A stretch of DNA of 64,000 bases from contig NC_057862.1 of assembly GCF_019393635.1 (NCBI RefSeq), forward strand, positions 243,770,941 through 243,834,940, written 5' to 3'. Made by a program: the position numbers and the translations under genes. The stretch's first letter is position 1; each line of letters starts with the position of its first letter. This DNA is from Dromiciops gliroides. Taxonomy: Eukaryota; Chordata; Mammalia; Microbiotheria; Microbiotheriidae. Under the pieces are notes generated by a model. It was not told where the DNA came from and did not search any database. It was given only the letters and a program-made list of their open reading frames with translations. This document shows, piece after piece, positions 22,709-33,862 of the stretch.

Positions 22709-22841
22709 GCACCTTTTAAAAAATATTTTTTTTACTTTGAGTTGAAAAGCTGTCAACTAATGCCAACATTTCTGCATACAGAGAAGATTTGAAAGAGGAT
22801 TACAAATGAAACTATGAACCTATCATGTATATATAGCTCTG

Positions 22842-22870
22842 TGTGTGTGTGTGACACACACACACACACA
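22842..22870. repeat. (GT)n/(AC)n inverted microsatellite
   Basis: GTGTGTGTGTGTG is directly followed by ACACACACACACACACA, a near-perfect palindrome that could extrude as a hairpin. Confidence 0.85.
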
Positions 22871-22881
22871 ACTTATTTTTA

Positions 22882-23030
22882 GGGGCAGCTAGGTGGCACA
22901 GTGGATAAAGCACTGGCCATGGATTCAGGAGGACCTGAGTTCAAATCCAGCCTCAGACACTTGACACTTAATAGTTGTGTGACCCTAGGCAAGTCACTTA
23001 ATCATCATTGCCCTGCAACAAAAGGGCAAA
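22882..23030 (+). mobile_element. tRNA-derived marsupial SINE
   Basis: Sense copy, GGGGCAGCTAGGTGGCAC to GCCCTGCAAC. Confidence 0.9.
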
Positions 23031-23130
23031 AACCTGTTACTTTTAATATAGCCATACCAAATACTCTCCTGTCTCCTTCTGAACTTTTGTTTGAGTATTT
23101 TTTTTTTGATAGAGCATCCTTTTTGGGGGG

Positions 23131-23262
23131 ACAGGGCAATGAGGGTTAGGTGACTTCCCCAGGGTCACACAACTAGTAAGCGTCATGTGTCAGGCTGGAT
23201 TTGAGCTCAGGTCCTCCTGAATCCAGGGCCAGTGTTTTATCCACTGAGCCACCTAGCTGCCC
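23131..23262 (-). mobile_element. tRNA-derived marsupial SINE
   Basis: Antisense copy flanked by TGAGTATTTTTTT and TGGGTATTTTTTT. Confidence 0.9.
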
Positions 23263-23516
23263 TGGGTATTTTTTTTTTTTAATGTTTCAGTGATGTGCTT
23301 TTCTTTTTCATCTTTACCCCTGTTGAAAAATGTACATCCCATTCTAATAGTTCATCATCTCTACTCCAAGAGATAGGAATCGTGTTTGATCATCAATCCC
23401 TCCAACTATTGTCATTTTCTTTTTTTGTCATCTTTTCTAATCTGGTGGGGGTGAACTATCCACCTGAGAGTTGTTTTAATTTGCATTTATCTTGCTAAGG
23501 ACATGGAACATTTTTA

Positions 23517-23982
23517 TTTTATTTTTTTTTAATTATAAAAATTTTTTATTATTTTCCAGTTACATCTAGAGATAGTTTTCAACATTTGTTTTTATAAGAT
23601 TTCTAGTTTCAAATTTTTCTCCTTCCTGCCCCCCTCTCCAAGACAACAAGTAATCTGATATAGGTTATATATGTATAATAACATTAAACATATTTCTGCA
23701 TTAGTCATATTATAAGAGAAGAATCAGAGCAAAAAGCAAAAACCTCAAAAAAGAAAAACAGTACCAAAAACAAAAGTAATAGTATGGTTCAATCTGCATC
23801 CATATTCCACAGTTCTTTTTTTTCTGGATTTGGAGAGCCTTTTCCATGATGAGTCCTTTGGAACTATCTGGTACCATTGTATTGCTGAGAAGAATCAAGT
23901 CTATCACAGTTGATCAACACACAATGTTGTTGATACTGTGTAATAATGTTCTCCTGGTTCTACTCGTCTTGCTCATCATCAG
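23517..23982 (-). mobile_element. younger 5'-truncated L1 nested in old L1
   Basis: Contains TTATTATTTTCCAGTTACATC through GATACTGTGTAATAATG. Its flanks TGGAACATTTTT and TGGAACATATTTTT are a slightly diverged target duplication. Confidence 0.82.
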
Positions 23983-24347
23983 TGGAACATATTTTTCATA
24001 TTATTATTGATTTCTTCCCTTGAAAGCTGCAAATTCATATCCTTTGATCAGTTACCTATTGGAAAAAGGCTCTTGTACTTAAGTAAATTTATACTTGTAT
24101 CATTTTCCTATATAGCTTAGATATCAGAACTTTATCAAAGAAATTTGCTGCAAAGATGTCCCCCCAGTTAATTGTGTCCCTTTTAATTCTAGCTTCATTG
24201 TCCTCACTTGTGAAAAAGCCTTTCTATTTTGTCAAAATAAAGCTATTTATCTGTTGAGATCCTTTCCCTTACTTATTTAATTCTTCACCTATCCATAGTT
24301 GTAAAAACTATCTCCTTTCCTACTCCTAACTTTTTTTTTCTTTTTTT

Positions 24348-24483
24348 GCAAGGGCATTGAGGGTTAAGTGACTTGCTCAGGGTCACACAACTAGTAAGGG
24401 TCAAGTGTCTGAAGTCGAATTTGAACTCAGGTCCTCCTGAATCCAGGGCCAGTGCTCTATCTACTATGCTACCTAGCCGCCCC
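24348..24483 (-). mobile_element. tRNA-derived marsupial SINE
   Basis: Antisense copy with target duplication CCTACTCCTAACTTTT (24319-24334 and 24484-24499). Confidence 0.94.
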
Positions 24484-25074
24484 CCTACTCCTAACTTTTA
24501 ATATCTAGGTCTTATATCTATTTTTTTTACTTACTGTGGTATGTGGTGTGTGGTATATGGTATGTGATGTTAGTGTAAGCTTATTTTCTGCTAGACTGCT
24601 TTGAATTTTCCTAGGAGTTCTTGTTGAATCTTTAACCTAGTAGTTGGTGTCCTTGGATTTTTTTGAATGCTGTATTATTATTATGTTCAATTGCTTCTAT
24701 ACCCAGTTTGTTCCGCTGATCAACGTTTCTATTTTTGAACCAGTCTCAAATTGTTTAGATGACTACTGCTTTGTAGAATAATTTTACATTTGGTGCTGCT
24801 AGGACTTCTTCACACTTTCTTTAATTGTTTTCCTTGGCTTCTTGACTTTTTGTTTTCAAATGAAATTGGTTATTTTTCTGGTTATTTATATCTCCTACTT
24901 TAATTGAAGTTGTTATTGGTTTCTGTTAATTTTTCAGTCAGATTTTTTTTGTTTCTCTAAGTATGAATAAACTAATATTTATATTTTTGGAAGATGGTGT
25001 ATGATTATGAAATTGTCTCAAAATAGTGAAAGGTAGAGAGGAGCTGAAAGTAAGGCTACAATATGTGTTTTTAA

Positions 25075-25275
25075 TATTTTTTGTTTCATGGACCTTTTTG
25101 AAATTTGGGTAAAGCCTATGGTCCCCTTCTCAGAATGAGAGTAAATACATAAGATTGCAAAGGAAGTCAATTATATTGAAATAAAGATTCTGCCCCCGCC
25201 CCATTCCAAGTTCATGAGACCCCCTGAAATTTATCCATGGACTCCTTGACTCTAGGTTAAGAATCCTTGGTCACA
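25075..25275. mobile_element. ancient hAT-like DNA transposon remnant
   Basis: TTCATGGACCTTTTTGAAATTTG, AAAGCCTATGGTCCCCTTC, and the end GTTAAGAATCCTTGG, whose complement resembles the CAGGGGTTCTTAA terminus seen at 54431. Family assignment is tentative. Confidence 0.45.
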
Positions 25276-26088
25276 CCCTTGGTGAAGTAGTGACTTTTAA
25301 TACTCCCAAGAGTATTATAGAAGAAACCGGACAGGCTGCAAACAAGGAGAAAATGTTTTTAGTGTTTTTATAAGTGGGTGTTTGGTGGGGTCAATTGGCT
25401 TATGCAAAAAAAAAAAAAAAAAAAGGAACAGACCTGAAAAGACCTTCAGTGGCTACATCAAGGGTAACTTTTAGTCAAAGGGTAGAAGGAGACAGTCTCT
25501 TAAACGAAATCTTTTCTCACCAGAGAAACAGAATAAATGAACAGCTACTGAGTCTCAGGACTTCTATTGACCCCTCTGTTAAGCATCCTTCTGAGGCTTA
25601 TTCAAAATGAATGTTGCCTGGAGTTTTCTCATCTTAGATGGGTACATTTGAAAAGGGCTACAACTTCCACTGGTGCTCCTGAATATAAAATGGTGTAAAA
25701 CTTAGTATTTGTTGGGATAAAAAGAAGAAATATAACATAGCCCTTCAACATGTCTTTTGGTGGGGAGAGTGACCGGGTCATCATTATGACTATTAGCTAC
25801 TGTGTTGTACAGAAATAGCTTCAGGACTTAATGAATTTTTGTAGAACTTTAAACTATGAAAGGGACGATTTTCTTTTTATCCTCAGAATCTAGCACAGGA
25901 GTTGCTTAACAAATTTTTTGTTGAAATGAAACCAATAATAAGCCCCTTCACGGAGTCTTCCTTAACCTTGGTGCCAGTTTATTTGCTGTTGATCATTACT
26001 TATGTAAATCACCATTCTTTAGTAAATGGAAGTTTGAATTACAAGGAGTAACAGTACAAAGGACCACTAACCCTAACCCTTCTCATTT
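25276..26088. other. unassigned non-coding sequence
   Basis: Contains poly-A at 25407-25424. The plus ORF at 25374-25610 reads through it and has no domain. A weak LINE tail may lie at 25880-25930. Confidence 0.35.
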
Positions 26089-26121
26089 AGGAGTCAGTTT
26101 CTTTTTTTTTTTCTTCTTTTT

Positions 26122-26257
26122 GGTGAGGCAATTGGGGTTAAGTGACTTGCCCAGGGTCACACAGCCAGTAAGTGCCAAGTGTCTGAGGCTGGATTTGAAC
26201 TCGGGTCCTCCTGAATCCAGGGCTGGTGCTCTATCCACTGCTCCATCTAGCTGCCCC
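26122..26257 (-). mobile_element. tRNA-derived marsupial SINE
   Basis: Antisense copy with target duplication AGGAGTCAGTTTC (26089-26101 and 26258-26270). Confidence 0.94.
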
Positions 26258-26534
26258 AGGAGTCAGTTTCATATGACCATTGAGCTAAGAATGACTTTTA
26301 CATTTTAAATTGAAGTTTTATTATATTTAATAGCTTGTAGAAAAACAGCCACAAGGTTGCATTTTGACCTCTGGCAATAAGTAGTTTGCTGACACCTACT
26401 CTAGATGAATTTTATTATTATTTTTTAAGATTTGTAAATCCTTAATCCATAATCCTTTGGTAGTTTGGTATGGAGCCAAATATGTAAAGTAGTTTAGGTA
26501 GTATTGTTGATTTTGTCATATTGATATGGCCCAT

Positions 26535-26768
26535 TCTCTTTTCAGTCATGTATAACTCTTCATGACCCTGTTTGGGGGAGATTTTTCTTGGCAAAGATCC
26601 TGGAGTGGTTTGCTATTTCCTTCTCCAGTTCATTTTACAGATGAGGAAACTGAAGCAAACAGGGTTAAGGGACACACAGCTAGTGTCTGAGACCAGATTT
26701 GAACTCAGGAAGATGATTCTTGAGTCCAGGTCTGGTGAGCTATTCACTGTACCACTTAGTTACTACCC
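26535..26768 (-). mobile_element. composite SINE with RTE-like tail (antisense)
   Basis: TTTTCAGTCATGTATAACTC, TTTCTTGGCAAAGATCCTGG, then GACACACAGCTAGTGTCTG and a CACTGTACCAC head. Confidence 0.82.
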
Positions 26769-27126
26769 ATTGACATGACATACTTATTTACAACTAATAT
26801 TTATCAGTTATTTACGTCTGTTCTTATTAGAGTGCTTTTTAGTTGTGTTTGTATAGTTTGTATGTGTGTCTTGGTAGAGAAACTTCCAGAAATTGTATAT
26901 ATTTTCTCTTTTCTACTGGGTTTTGTTAGTAATGCTAGTTAGTTGTGGATTCATTAATTTCCTGAAACTTTGAAGTTATTGTTTCTTTTAGTGTTTTAGT
27001 TGATGGGGGTTTTCTGTATAGGCAATTGTCTTTTGCAAAAGCTAAGTTTTATTTCCTCTTATGCTTTTATCCTTGATTTCTTTTTCTTTCTTGTTTTACC
27101 CCTCTTCCCCTCCCCCCATCTTACTT

Positions 27127-27262
27127 GGGGGGGGCAATGAGGGTTAAGTGACTTGCCCAGGGTCACACAGCTAGTAAGTGTCAAGTTTCTGGGGCTGGAT
27201 TTGAACTCAGGTCCTCCTGAATCCAGGGCTGGTGCTTTATCCACTGCACCACCTAGCTGCCC
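27127..27262 (-). mobile_element. tRNA-derived marsupial SINE
   Basis: Antisense copy. CATCTTACTT on the left and CATCTGACTT on the right may be its target duplication. Confidence 0.9.
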
Positions 27263-27880
27263 CCTCATCTGACTTTTGCAAAGGTTCCTAGTCTTCTTCC
27301 ATTTCACATAATGTCAGCTCTTGGTTTTATATTAAGTACTACTTACTATATTAAGAGAAGGACCAATTATAGCTCTGTTTTTTAGATATTGGATTTTGTC
27401 AGAAGCTTCTTTAGCATATATTGATGTAATTATGCCTTTATTAAACAGGATTCTATTAATAAACATGTAATTTTCTTTCATGAGTCAACTCTGTTTTCCT
27501 AGCATAACTCTAATATAGGCATAGTGTATAATCTTTTTAATATGTGGTTGTACTGTATTCTCTTGGCTAATGTTTAATTAAATTTTTTTTTTTGCATTTC
27601 TCTTCGTTGGGATATTGGTTTATAGTTTTCTTTAGCTGTGTTCTCTCTCCCCTGGTTTAGCTATCAAGACTGTATTTATACCATAAAAAATTTGGAAGGG
27701 TCTGTTCCCCCCCTATTTTTGTGTTTTGTGTAATATTGAAATTCAAACACTGAATTGATGTTATTTCGTTTATAAACCCATCTGGATTAGGATTTTTCTT
27801 TGAGAGTTCATTTATAGCTTGTTAACAGTAATTCACTTTATTTTAGGAACATTAAAATGTAACTTATTTGTTCATTTGTT

Positions 27881-28255
27881 TTTTATCACTCATACATTTG
27901 GTACTAAATATGAAAGAATGGCTTACCCAAACAATAATTTAAAAGTTTAATTATTTACTGAAATGTTATTTATTAGATTGAAGAAGATTAGTCTCAAACA
28001 CCTGCTTGGGGAAAAAAGTAAAGGAAAAATATACTGCTCAGATTGGGGTGTATAGCTTTATGAGTAGTGCCTTAAGTTTTTATAGATATGAACATATCTT
28101 GCAGAGTAGTGCTTAATAAATGCGGTTTGTTTGTTTTTACAGATACTTCACATGGACAAAATTGAAAAGAGAAAAAGTTAAGCTGTATTTCATTTGGGCA
28201 ATTGTATGGTACTTTCATTGAACCCAAGCTGCATGCTGCCCCATCTGATATTCTC
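27881..28255. other. unassigned non-coding sequence
   Basis: AT-rich; nothing recognised. Confidence 0.35.
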
Positions 28256-28257
28256 CA

Positions 28258-28510
28258 GGTGAATCATGACATTTCTGCCGTCCCTAGCATCCTTCCCTTC
28301 ACATGATAACCACTGTACTTACAGCCCTTTCACCTTTCCTCTCAGTTATTGTAGTAGTCTTATTAATCTTCATTTTTTAATCCACACAGGTGTCATGTTA
28401 CTATTTTTAAGATACAAGTCTTATCATGTCACTCCCCTGCTCAAGAGTATTCAATTTTAGTTTTTAGGATAAAATGTAAGCTTCTCATTCTTATATTTAA
28501 AGTCCTCTTT
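28258..28510 (+). mobile_element. L2-type LINE fragment
   Basis: TTATCATGTCACTCCCCTGCTC and then GGATAAAATGTAAGCTTCTC match the L2 ORF2 C-terminal region, also seen at 31.7 kb. Confidence 0.6.
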
Positions 28511-28655
28511 AGGGGACAGCTAGGTGGTGCAGTGGATAAAGCATTGGCTCTGGATTCAGGAGGACCTGAGTTCAAATCCAGCCTCAGACACTTGACACTT
28601 AGTAGCTGTGTGACCCTGGGCAAGTCACTTAACCCCAACTGCCTCATCAAAAACA
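28511..28655 (+). mobile_element. tRNA-derived marsupial SINE
   Basis: Sense copy, GGGGACAGCTAGGTGG to GCCTCATCAAAAAC. Confidence 0.9.
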
Positions 28656-28877
28656 AACAAAAAAGAATAGAAGAGATCTGGGTATATTTGTAGGCAACTG
28701 AAAAGGATCCTGCAACTAGAGAGAGAGAGAGATTGAAGTTTAAGGAAGAGAGAGAATGCTGGGATGAGCAGGTTCTAAGAATAGACTGGAAGGAAAAAAA
28801 GCATCAGGAACATAGTTAGGGGGACTTGCCTGGGCAAAAAAGGGGGGGGGTAGTCTACCTTTTTTTTTTTTTTTTTT

Positions 28878-28985
28878 GGAGGCAATTGAGGTTAAGTAAC
28901 TTGCCCAGGGTCACACAGCTAATAAGTGTCAAGTGTCTGAGGCTGGATTTGAACTCAGGTGCTCCTGAATCCAGGGCTGGTGCTA
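28878..28985 (-). mobile_element. tRNA-derived SINE, head-truncated
   Basis: Antisense copy stopping at AGGGCTGGTGCT, missing the last 25 bp or so. AGTCTACC on the left and AGTCTACT on the right suggest a genuine truncated insertion. Confidence 0.87.
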
Positions 28986-29049
28986 GGGGAGTCTACTTTT
29001 TATCAGAGAACAAAGGGGGGGAAATGGGTGATGATATAGACATATAGAA

Positions 29050-29480
29050 TAAGAGATTAGATGAAGTTATAGTTGAATGGTCTCTATTTTCTTGGCGAGG
29101 AAGGTAATCAAAACCACTGCTACTAATATTGGTTGCAGGGTGGATGGTGGTTTTGGAGAATGAAGGATGGAGACTAATTTAGGAGGCAGTTGGAACAGTC
29201 CATTCAAGAGGTGATAAGAGCTTGACTTGGTGGTGGCTATAAGAGGGGAAAGATTTAATAGATGTTATGGAGGTAGAATTGATAGGACTTGGCAGCTAAT
29301 TAGATTTGTGGGATGAGAAAGAGGAATTGAAGACAACTATGAAGTTGTGAATCTGGGTGATGAAGAACATGAACCAAAATGAAGTTAGGAAAGGAGGGCA
29401 TTTGTGCTTTTCAATAAACATATAATCACTTGAGTAGTGTGGTAAGTTTTGTTTTTTTGTTTTTTTAGTTTTCCATCCAT
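29050..29480 (-). mobile_element. L2-type LINE fragment (antisense)
   Basis: TTTAGGAGGCAGTTGGAACAG is the complement of the CTATTGCAATAGCCTCC-type L2 text. TTGGCAGCTAATTAGATTTG and similar antisense ORF2 text follow. Confidence 0.55.
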
Positions 29481-29990
29481 GACTTTATTTTTTAATTTAA
29501 TATTCTTGTTTAGGTGTGGGATGGTATTTTCAGACTGAAATTTTTGTGAGTAAAAACATAGAATGGGGAAATTGGACTCTGTGAAGAGTGAAGTTGGGAG
29601 GGGGTGACCAGACCAATTTATTGGAAATTAATTGAATGGTGAGATTTTTTTTTTTTTTTACTATTTCAGATTAATGCCATAGGTCTGTTTTCCTTTGATG
29701 TTCTCCATGGTTTTGCTGTGACTTGTTTGTCTGACTTCACTAAGTATTAAACCAGTACTTAATCTTGACCTGAGCTTCTTCTGTTGTTGGTGGTACCTTG
29801 AAGGAATTTAGTACCCGTGAAACTGACTTTTTTCTATTATAGTCAGTAACTACTACATTAAAATTTATTAAAAATTACCTAGCTAGTATTATTTAATTTT
29901 ATGAAATCTGTTTAAAATTTTTTTTTAAAAACCCAATTTGCCTTTTTGAGTTTAGTAACCTCATTATGGTAGTTAGCATTGGGTTTATTT
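29481..29990. other. unassigned non-coding sequence
   Basis: T-rich; nothing recognised. Confidence 0.35.
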
Positions 29991-29994
29991 ACAT

Positions 29995-30245
29995 TGTTCA
30001 GTCATTTCAGTAATATCTTACTCTTGGTGACCCCATTTTGGGGGAAGTTTTCTTGGCAGAGATACAGAAGTGATTTGCCATTTCCTTCTCCAATTCATTT
30101 TACAGATGAGGAAACTGAGGCAAACATGGTTAAAAACTTGCCCAGGGTCTCACAACCAGTGTCTGAGCCCAGATTTGAACTTAGGAAGATTAAGTCTACC
30201 TGTCTCCAGGCCTGCTACTCTATCCACTGTGTCACCTAAGCTATC
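29995..30245 (-). mobile_element. composite SINE with RTE-like tail (antisense)
   Basis: GTTCAGTCATTTCAGTAATATC tail, TTTTCTTGGCAGAGATACAG, then CAGGGTCTCACAACCAGTG and a CACTGTGTCACC head. Confidence 0.82.
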
Positions 30246-30249
30246 CCTG

Positions 30250-30985
30250 GGTTTACTTACATTACATGTTTTCTTTAATGACAGTTTTCAGATTTCACTT
30301 TTCTGCCTAATGGGAATATCTGAGGCAATTTCAGTACTAGAAAAAAATATTCCTTTGTTAAATAACAAACCAGCTTGGTTTCACTACATAGGAAAGTAAC
30401 CGTAGATAAGTGTGTTCAGGAGCAAAAGGCTTTTTGCACTGAGAGTAAAAGCTGTATATGAAGCAACTGATAAAGTTTCTAAAGTGTATTCGCACCTTGC
30501 ATTGAGATTATTGAATCATTTAGCCCTGGCTTATCTGTGGATATGAAGGCTCTTGTTCAGTGTTGATTGGCTGGAGCTGTTTCTTTTAAGGCCTTTGATA
30601 ACTCCATATCAGGAAGCACCTTTTGTGAAATGTTAATTATTTCTTATATTTTTGGTGGAGTGAGGAAGAGGCCAGGGTTTGAATGATAGGAACCTGTTGT
30701 GAAAAGGCCCAGATAATCTTTGTGGAAATTCCATCCCAAAAGGAGCTAAGCTTTAATTACTAAGCCAAGCCATTTCAGTGGATTGAGCCTCAACTTGGAA
30801 TGATGAGTTGTCCTTTTTCCTCAATTCATGAATTTCAGTGACATTGCTTTGTTGTGGCCCTAGACTCTCCGGTGTGCAGCAGGAAAATAATTGAACTATG
30901 GTCATTGCTATTTACTAAGTTATCCTTTTCGTTTTATTTTATATCCTGTATGAATATGATCTTGCACAGTTATTTTTGATGTGGT
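30250..30985. other. repeat-free stretch, candidate conserved non-coding DNA
   Basis: About 700 bp with none of the families that crowd both sides. No ORF. It includes a palindromic GGAAATTCC at about 30724. Being repeat-free is suggestive only. Confidence 0.35.
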
Positions 30986-31010
30986 TTCATTGATTTTTTG
31001 TTTTGTTTTG

Positions 31011-31088
31011 CAGGCAATGGGGGTTAAGTGACTTGCCCAGGGTCACACAGCTAGTGTGTGCTTTAACCACTGCACCATCCAGCTGCCC
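31011..31088 (-). mobile_element. tRNA-derived SINE with internal deletion
   Basis: Antisense copy joining CACACAGCTAGTG directly to CTTTAACCACTGC, so the B-box segment is lost. Target duplication TTCATTGATTTTT remains. Confidence 0.88.
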
Positions 31089-31104
31089 CTTCATTGATTT
31101 TTAT

Positions 31105-31555
31105 TCAACAGTCATTTATTAAGTATGGACACTATGGTCATTATGCATTGGTAGTACAAAAGATAAAAATAAAACAGTTCTTCCCCCTAAAGAGAGTTAC
31201 TTTTCTAATGAGGAGAATAGAAACGTAACTATATAAAATGTAAAAATTAAACAGAATAATTTAGAGCATATGGGGAAGAGGACACCAACAATTGGAGGGA
31301 TTAGGATAAGTTTCCTATAGAATGCAGAATTTGGGAATCAAAATAGCCTTTCTCTAAGAAGTGACACTTGAGCTGACCTCTTGGAAGCTAGGGATTCTCT
31401 GAAGTGGAGGGAAGAAGGGAATACATTCCTAGCCTAGAGGAGACTTGGGTGGGAGATGGAATTTCATTAATGGGAACAGCAAGTGGGCCAGTTTAACTGG
31501 ACCATCAAGTATACCATATGAGTAAAGATATGAGGGATATAGTGGAGGTAGAATG
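31105..31555 (-). mobile_element. L2-type LINE 3' region (antisense)
   Basis: CAGTCATTTATTAAGTATGG is the complemented L2 tail. TCTAAGAAGTGACACTTGAGC and GGGTGGGAGATGG-type text follow. Confidence 0.55.
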
Positions 31556-31559
31556 GACA

Positions 31560-32360
31560 CGACTTCTTTCTGTTCACACAGACACCAAACTAGTTCAGAT
31601 CCTCATTCCTTTTACCTGGACTGTTTCAGTAGTTTCCTTACTTTCCTCTCCAAACCATCTTTTATTTAGCTGCCAAATTTGATATTCCAGGTCTGCCATG
31701 TGACCCCTCTGCTCAAGAAGCTTCAATGACTACCTCTTGCTTCAAGGATTAAATGTAATCTGGTATTTAAAGATCTTCATAACATGTGCAAAATCTATCT
31801 TTACAGCCTCGTTATACATTACTGCCCTTCCTCTACTCTGTTGTTCAGCCAAACTGGTATTGTTATGTATCACACAGCAGAATGTCCCATGGAACTCCCA
31901 TCTACATACTTTTTAGTGGCTTTCCCCTATGCCTCTTAGAATTCTTTGTTTCTTTCCAAATTCTGCTTAAGTGGCACCTATTACATGAAGTCTTTCCTGA
32001 TCCCCCATACCTGCTAGTGTACCCCCCCATTACCTTGTAATAATGTCGTATATTGGGGCAGCTAGGTGGCACAGTGGTTAAAGCACTAGCCCTGGCTTCA
32101 GGAGGACCTGAGTTCAAATCCAGCCTCAGACACTTGACAGTTACTAGCTGTGTGACCCTGGGCAAGTCACTTAATCCTCATTGCCCCACCAAAAAAATAA
32201 AAATAATGTTGTATATTTTAAAATATACTTACATGAATGTGTTGTCTCCCCAATAAAATATATGCTTTTTAAAGGCAGGGATAGTTATTGATTTTTTTTG
32301 TCTTTGTGTCTCCATATTGTAGGCCTTCAATCAGTGCTTGCTGATTTATAGGTTTATTGA
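31560..32360 (+). mobile_element. L2-type LINE ORF2 end and 3' tail, split by a SINE
   Basis: GTCTGCCATGTGACCCCTCTGCTC, TAAGTGGCACCTATTACATG and GTCTTTCCTGATCCCCCATAC match the L2 C-terminal ORF2. After the SINE it resumes with TTTTTAAAGGCAGGGATAG and the CAATCAGTGCTTGCTG tail. Confidence 0.7.
32055..32201 (+). mobile_element. tRNA-derived SINE inside L2
   Basis: Sense copy with duplicated target AATAATGTCGTATATT / AATAATGTTGTATATT. Confidence 0.94.
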
Positions 32361-32399
32361 AAGCTCCCTTGCATAATTATGAGAGTTGAACCTGTAGGA

Positions 32400-32940
32400 C
32401 CTGATGAGATCATGGAATATGTAGAAGAGAGGTGTAGAACAGAGCTTTGTCATGCTCACACAAAGGGTGCAGGGGTGGGATAGTGATGATTTAGCAAAGG
32501 AAACTGAGAAAGACAGTCAGTCACAGGTAGGAAGAGAGAATCAAGAGAGAGAGCAGCAGCATTGCAGTCTTAGGGAGGAAAATGTATCTAGAAAGAGCAG
32601 GGCTGAGTTATCAGTCAGTAAGCATTTAATAAGTGTCAGTTGTTGCGGAGGGGTTTAAGAAGGAAGGGGACTGAGAAAATGTCATTGGATCTGACAATTA
32701 AAAAAAGATCATTGGTAACCTTTGAGAGAGTGATTTCTGTTGCCTGGGGGTTGAAAGCCAGATTTCACGAAGCGAGTAGGAGGTGAGAAAGTGGAGGCTA
32801 TTAATATAGACTGCTTTTTCTAAGAGTTTTGCTGTGAAAAGAAATATAGGATGAAAGCTTGAGAGGATGGTAAGATAAAAAGTTCTTGTTTTTTAAGATG
32901 GGAGAGGTCATCCATTACATTGCAGGACGGAGGAATATTT
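32400..32940 (-). mobile_element. L2-type LINE fragment (antisense)
   Basis: GAAAATGTCATTGGATCTGAC, AAAAAGATCATTGGTAACC, GAAAGCCAGATTTCACG and TTTTTCTAAGAGTTTTGC are antisense L2 ORF2 phrases. Confidence 0.55.
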
Positions 32941-33007
32941 GTTTTACATATGAAATCCTAAAGCAAAATTTGTATAATGTTTTCCCTTCCTTTTCAGAAA
33001 TGGAAGG

Positions 33008-33145
33008 TTCATAGAATCATAGATTTAAAGCTGGAAGTCCATCTCTCAGGTGAGGAAACTGAGTCCCAAAGAAGTATTAAGTGACTTGCCCAAGATCATG
33101 GCAGGGGGTTGTCAGGGGTTGGATTTGAATAAGGTACTGAAGGAC
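33008..33145 (-). mobile_element. MIR/THER-family CORE-SINE (antisense)
   Basis: ATAGAATCATAGATTTAAAGC, AGGTGAGGAAACTGAG, AAGTGACTTGCCCAAGATC and GGATTTGAATAAGG. Confidence 0.78.
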
Positions 33146-33862
33146 TGAAGGTACATGGTGTAGAAAATATAGTTATACATAATGCTGGGCTTGAAGTTTG
33201 AAGGTCACAATTTTATTTCAGCTCAGCACTTGTGACTCCTGTAAAACCAAATATACATAGAAAATATACACACATGTATGTATAGTATATACATGTGTGC
33301 ACACGTGTGCATGTGTAAATAACTGGGAATGAAGGAGGAAGACCATTTCCAGACCTCAAATTAGGCAGTATGTCAGTAATCATCAGAACAATTTGGTATT
33401 AGTTTAAAAAATAGAAAAGTAGATCAGTGGAACACACTAGACAGGATGAATCAAAATCTTTTGAATTCAGCAACTAGATGTTAGATAAACCTGAGAATAT
33501 GTTGAAGAAAAAAATATTAATACCTTACCCTGAATTTTAGGCATGTCTAATCAGGAACAATTTTTACTTAATTCAATATTAACCTAATAGCCAAGCCATT
33601 TTTGACTTAAACTGGCATGGTTCTCTCATTTCTTCCCTCTCACCCTACCTAAATACATTTTTCATCCTGACACTATATGAGCTAACATAGGAATCTTGAA
33701 CAAGGAAAGGATGATAATATGTTAAAATACATTTTGGGTTAATATTTCAGGATTCAGTTCTTTTGTTGATAGTGTGGATAGATTCAGGGATGTGATGGAA
33801 GCCAAAAGAGGTCCACTTTGTCCACTTCTCTAATAAAGGCCTTGTGTTGTTTAAAATATAAA

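Larger units (their letters stand above)
23285..25000 (-). mobile_element. old L1 with nested younger L1 and SINE (antisense)
   Basis: Old antisense L1 pieces (GTTGTTTTAATTTGCATTTATC, then GCAAATTCATATCCTTTGATC, TTCCTATATAGCTTAG and further ORF2-like AT-rich text) continue across a younger L1 (23517-23982) and a SINE (24348-24483). The boundary near 25000 is approximate. Confidence 0.6.
26410..27880 (-). mobile_element. old L1 ORF2 body (antisense), interrupted
   Basis: TTAGATATTGGATTTTGTCAG followed by AGCTTCTTTAGCATATATTG and GTATAATCTTTTTAATATGTGG is antisense L1 reverse-transcriptase text. The block is split by an RTE-tailed SINE (26535) and a tRNA SINE (27127). Frames are destroyed. Confidence 0.6.

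Noticed and set aside
26062..26085. CTAACCCTAACCC telomere-like motif
   Set aside because: Two units only, too short to mean an interstitial telomere.
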